From an uncultured Alphaproteobacteria bacterium (lineage in GTDB: Bacteria; Pseudomonadota; Alphaproteobacteria; Micropepsales; Micropepsaceae): a stretch of 13,358 nucleotides of DNA. A model generated the notes under the pieces. The model saw only the letters and a program-made list of their open reading frames with translations. It was not told where the DNA came from and did not search any database. Position 1 is the first letter of the stretch, and each line of letters begins with the position of its first letter. The stretch lies in assembly GCA_903922545.1 (NCBI GenBank), contig CAIXUE010000291.1, positions 1-13,358 on the forward strand, written 5' to 3'. The position numbers were made by a program, and so were the translations under genes. This document shows, in pieces, positions 12,615-13,358 of the stretch.

Positions 12615-13325
12615 TTACCTGGGCGCCGCCGGGGGCACGCCGCCGACGGCCCCGCGCAGGCGCAAAGGCGGGGTGGCGGTGGCGGCCGAAGGACCAGCAT
12701 CCCGGGCGGCCTGGGGACTGGAAAATGCGGTCACGCCGCTGGTGGGATCGCGGTCCGTCTTGCTCCCCAGATTGGAGGCGAAAAGCTGGGCGACATAGAC
12801 CGTGTCGCCATTGACCGCCGCTCCCACCCCGGTGCGGTCATAGTCGGTAAAAGCCAGGTTTTCCCGATGCGGCTGGCTTTTCACCCATTCATCCAGGAAG
12901 CGTTTGGCGAATTCCTCGACATCCACGCCGCTCTGCTTGACGTAATGCTGCGCCGCAAGATTTTCCCCCAAAAGCCCCTGGAATTTGGCATCCTCGGCCA
13001 TCAGAAGCGTGGCTGAGGTGTCGCCATTGGGGGCGGCGTGGGCCAGATAGTTTTTTGCCGCCATATCGGCGGCGCGTTCGCGGGCGATGCGGGCAAGTTC
13101 CGGGTCCAGGGCCAGGGGTTTGGCCTGCGGGTTAAGCGCCAAACGCTGCTGGCTGGTCAGGTCGGCGATTCTGATCTCCAGCGCCCCCATCTGGGTCTGG
13201 GGATCGGGCGGGGGCGGCAAGGGCGCCGCTGGCAAGGCGGCAACCGGCGGCTGGGGCGGCGCGATCATCGCGCAGCCCGGCAGCGCCAGGAGACTCAAAG
13301 CCAGAACAGCGGCGGATTTTTTCAC
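12615..13325 (-). CDS. CAP/SCP-domain lipoprotein
   Basis: A 236-residue secreted protein. The N-terminus MKKSAAVLALSLLALPGC is a lipoprotein signal with lipobox LPGC (Cys18; Pro at -2 is unusual), followed by a Pro/Ala-rich linker (20-45). Residues about 48-186 form a CAP (SCP/PR-1-like) domain with AADMAAKNYLAH (H96), LLGENLAAQ (E121), and QPHRENLAFTDYDRTGVG (H153), the latter typical of bacterial CAP proteins. CAP proteins are extracytoplasmic and have varied roles, so a specific function is not assigned. The C-terminal ~45 residues are low-complexity and likely disordered. The start is a GTG (GTG AAA AAA), with weak ribosome-binding site; GANTC lies 8 nt upstream at 13333-13337. The gene sits 173 nt upstream of the PodJ-like gene on the same strand. 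Confidence 0.85.
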   Translation of the reverse strand: MKKSAAVLALSLLALPGCAMIAPPQPPVAALPAAPLPPPPDPQTQMGALEIRIADLTSQQRLALNPQAKPLALDPELARIARERAADMAAKNYLAHAAPNGDTSATLLMAEDAKFQGLLGENLAAQHYVKQSGVDVEEFAKRFLDEWVKSQPHRENLAFTDYDRTGVGAAVNGDTVYVAQLFASNLGSKTDRDPTSGVTAFSSPQAARDAGPSAATATPPLRLRGAVGGVPPAAPR

Positions 13326-13358
13326 GCAGGAAGAATCTCAAACAGCCCGGCCGCGCCC

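Overview
The window looks like chromosomal DNA from a GC-rich alphaproteobacterium. The evidence is a TIGR02186 (Alph_Pro_TM) protein coupled to a TauE/SafE permease, a PodJ-like coiled-coil/SEL1 polarity protein, an Lhr-Core/PdeM DNA-repair pair, GANTC (CcrM-type) sites next to start codons, and a near-consensus CtrA box. The genus cannot be fixed from sequence alone. I saw no rRNA, tRNA, insertion sequence, integrase or CRISPR array.

Layout: (1) 1-589, minus strand: a TPR protein whose frame ends at a TAG near the window edge but continues in register past it, so the gene may be broken there. (2) 849-2617, minus: a tight copper operon copC-copD followed by a YkgJ-type Cys-cluster gene, with a DUF423 membrane protein gene upstream (2739-3101). 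(3) 3152-3928, plus: an alpha/beta hydrolase divergent from the DUF423 gene. (4) 3929-4280: a long regulatory gap with clustered GTAC inverted repeats, a direct repeat and a leader hairpin, before a Crp/Fnr-family regulator (4281-5003). (5) 5047-8176, plus: an Lhr-Core DEXH helicase overlapping PdeM phosphoesterase, two members of the four-gene 'ligase-associated DNA damage response' cluster. (6) 8174-8246: a long imperfect palindrome spanning the stop codons of two convergent genes. (7) 8244-9910, minus: TauE/SafE permease and TIGR02186 protein, overlapping by 1 nt. (8) 9993-12441, minus: a PodJ-like gene split into two frames by an apparent +1 shift near 11035. (9) 12615-13325, minus: a CAP/SCP-domain lipoprotein.

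How genes may work together: CopC (periplasmic Cu(II) binding) and CopD (membrane) form a copper-handling unit, to which the Cys-cluster protein may belong. Lhr-Core and PdeM are predicted to act in DNA repair. The TauE permease and its periplasmic partner probably form an anion-export or related envelope function. The PodJ-like protein is predicted to act at the cell pole and has cell-cycle-type motifs upstream. The least ordinary signals are the 8174-8246 palindrome, the split PodJ-like gene, the repeat-rich regulator upstream region and the possible nonsense codon in the TPR gene.
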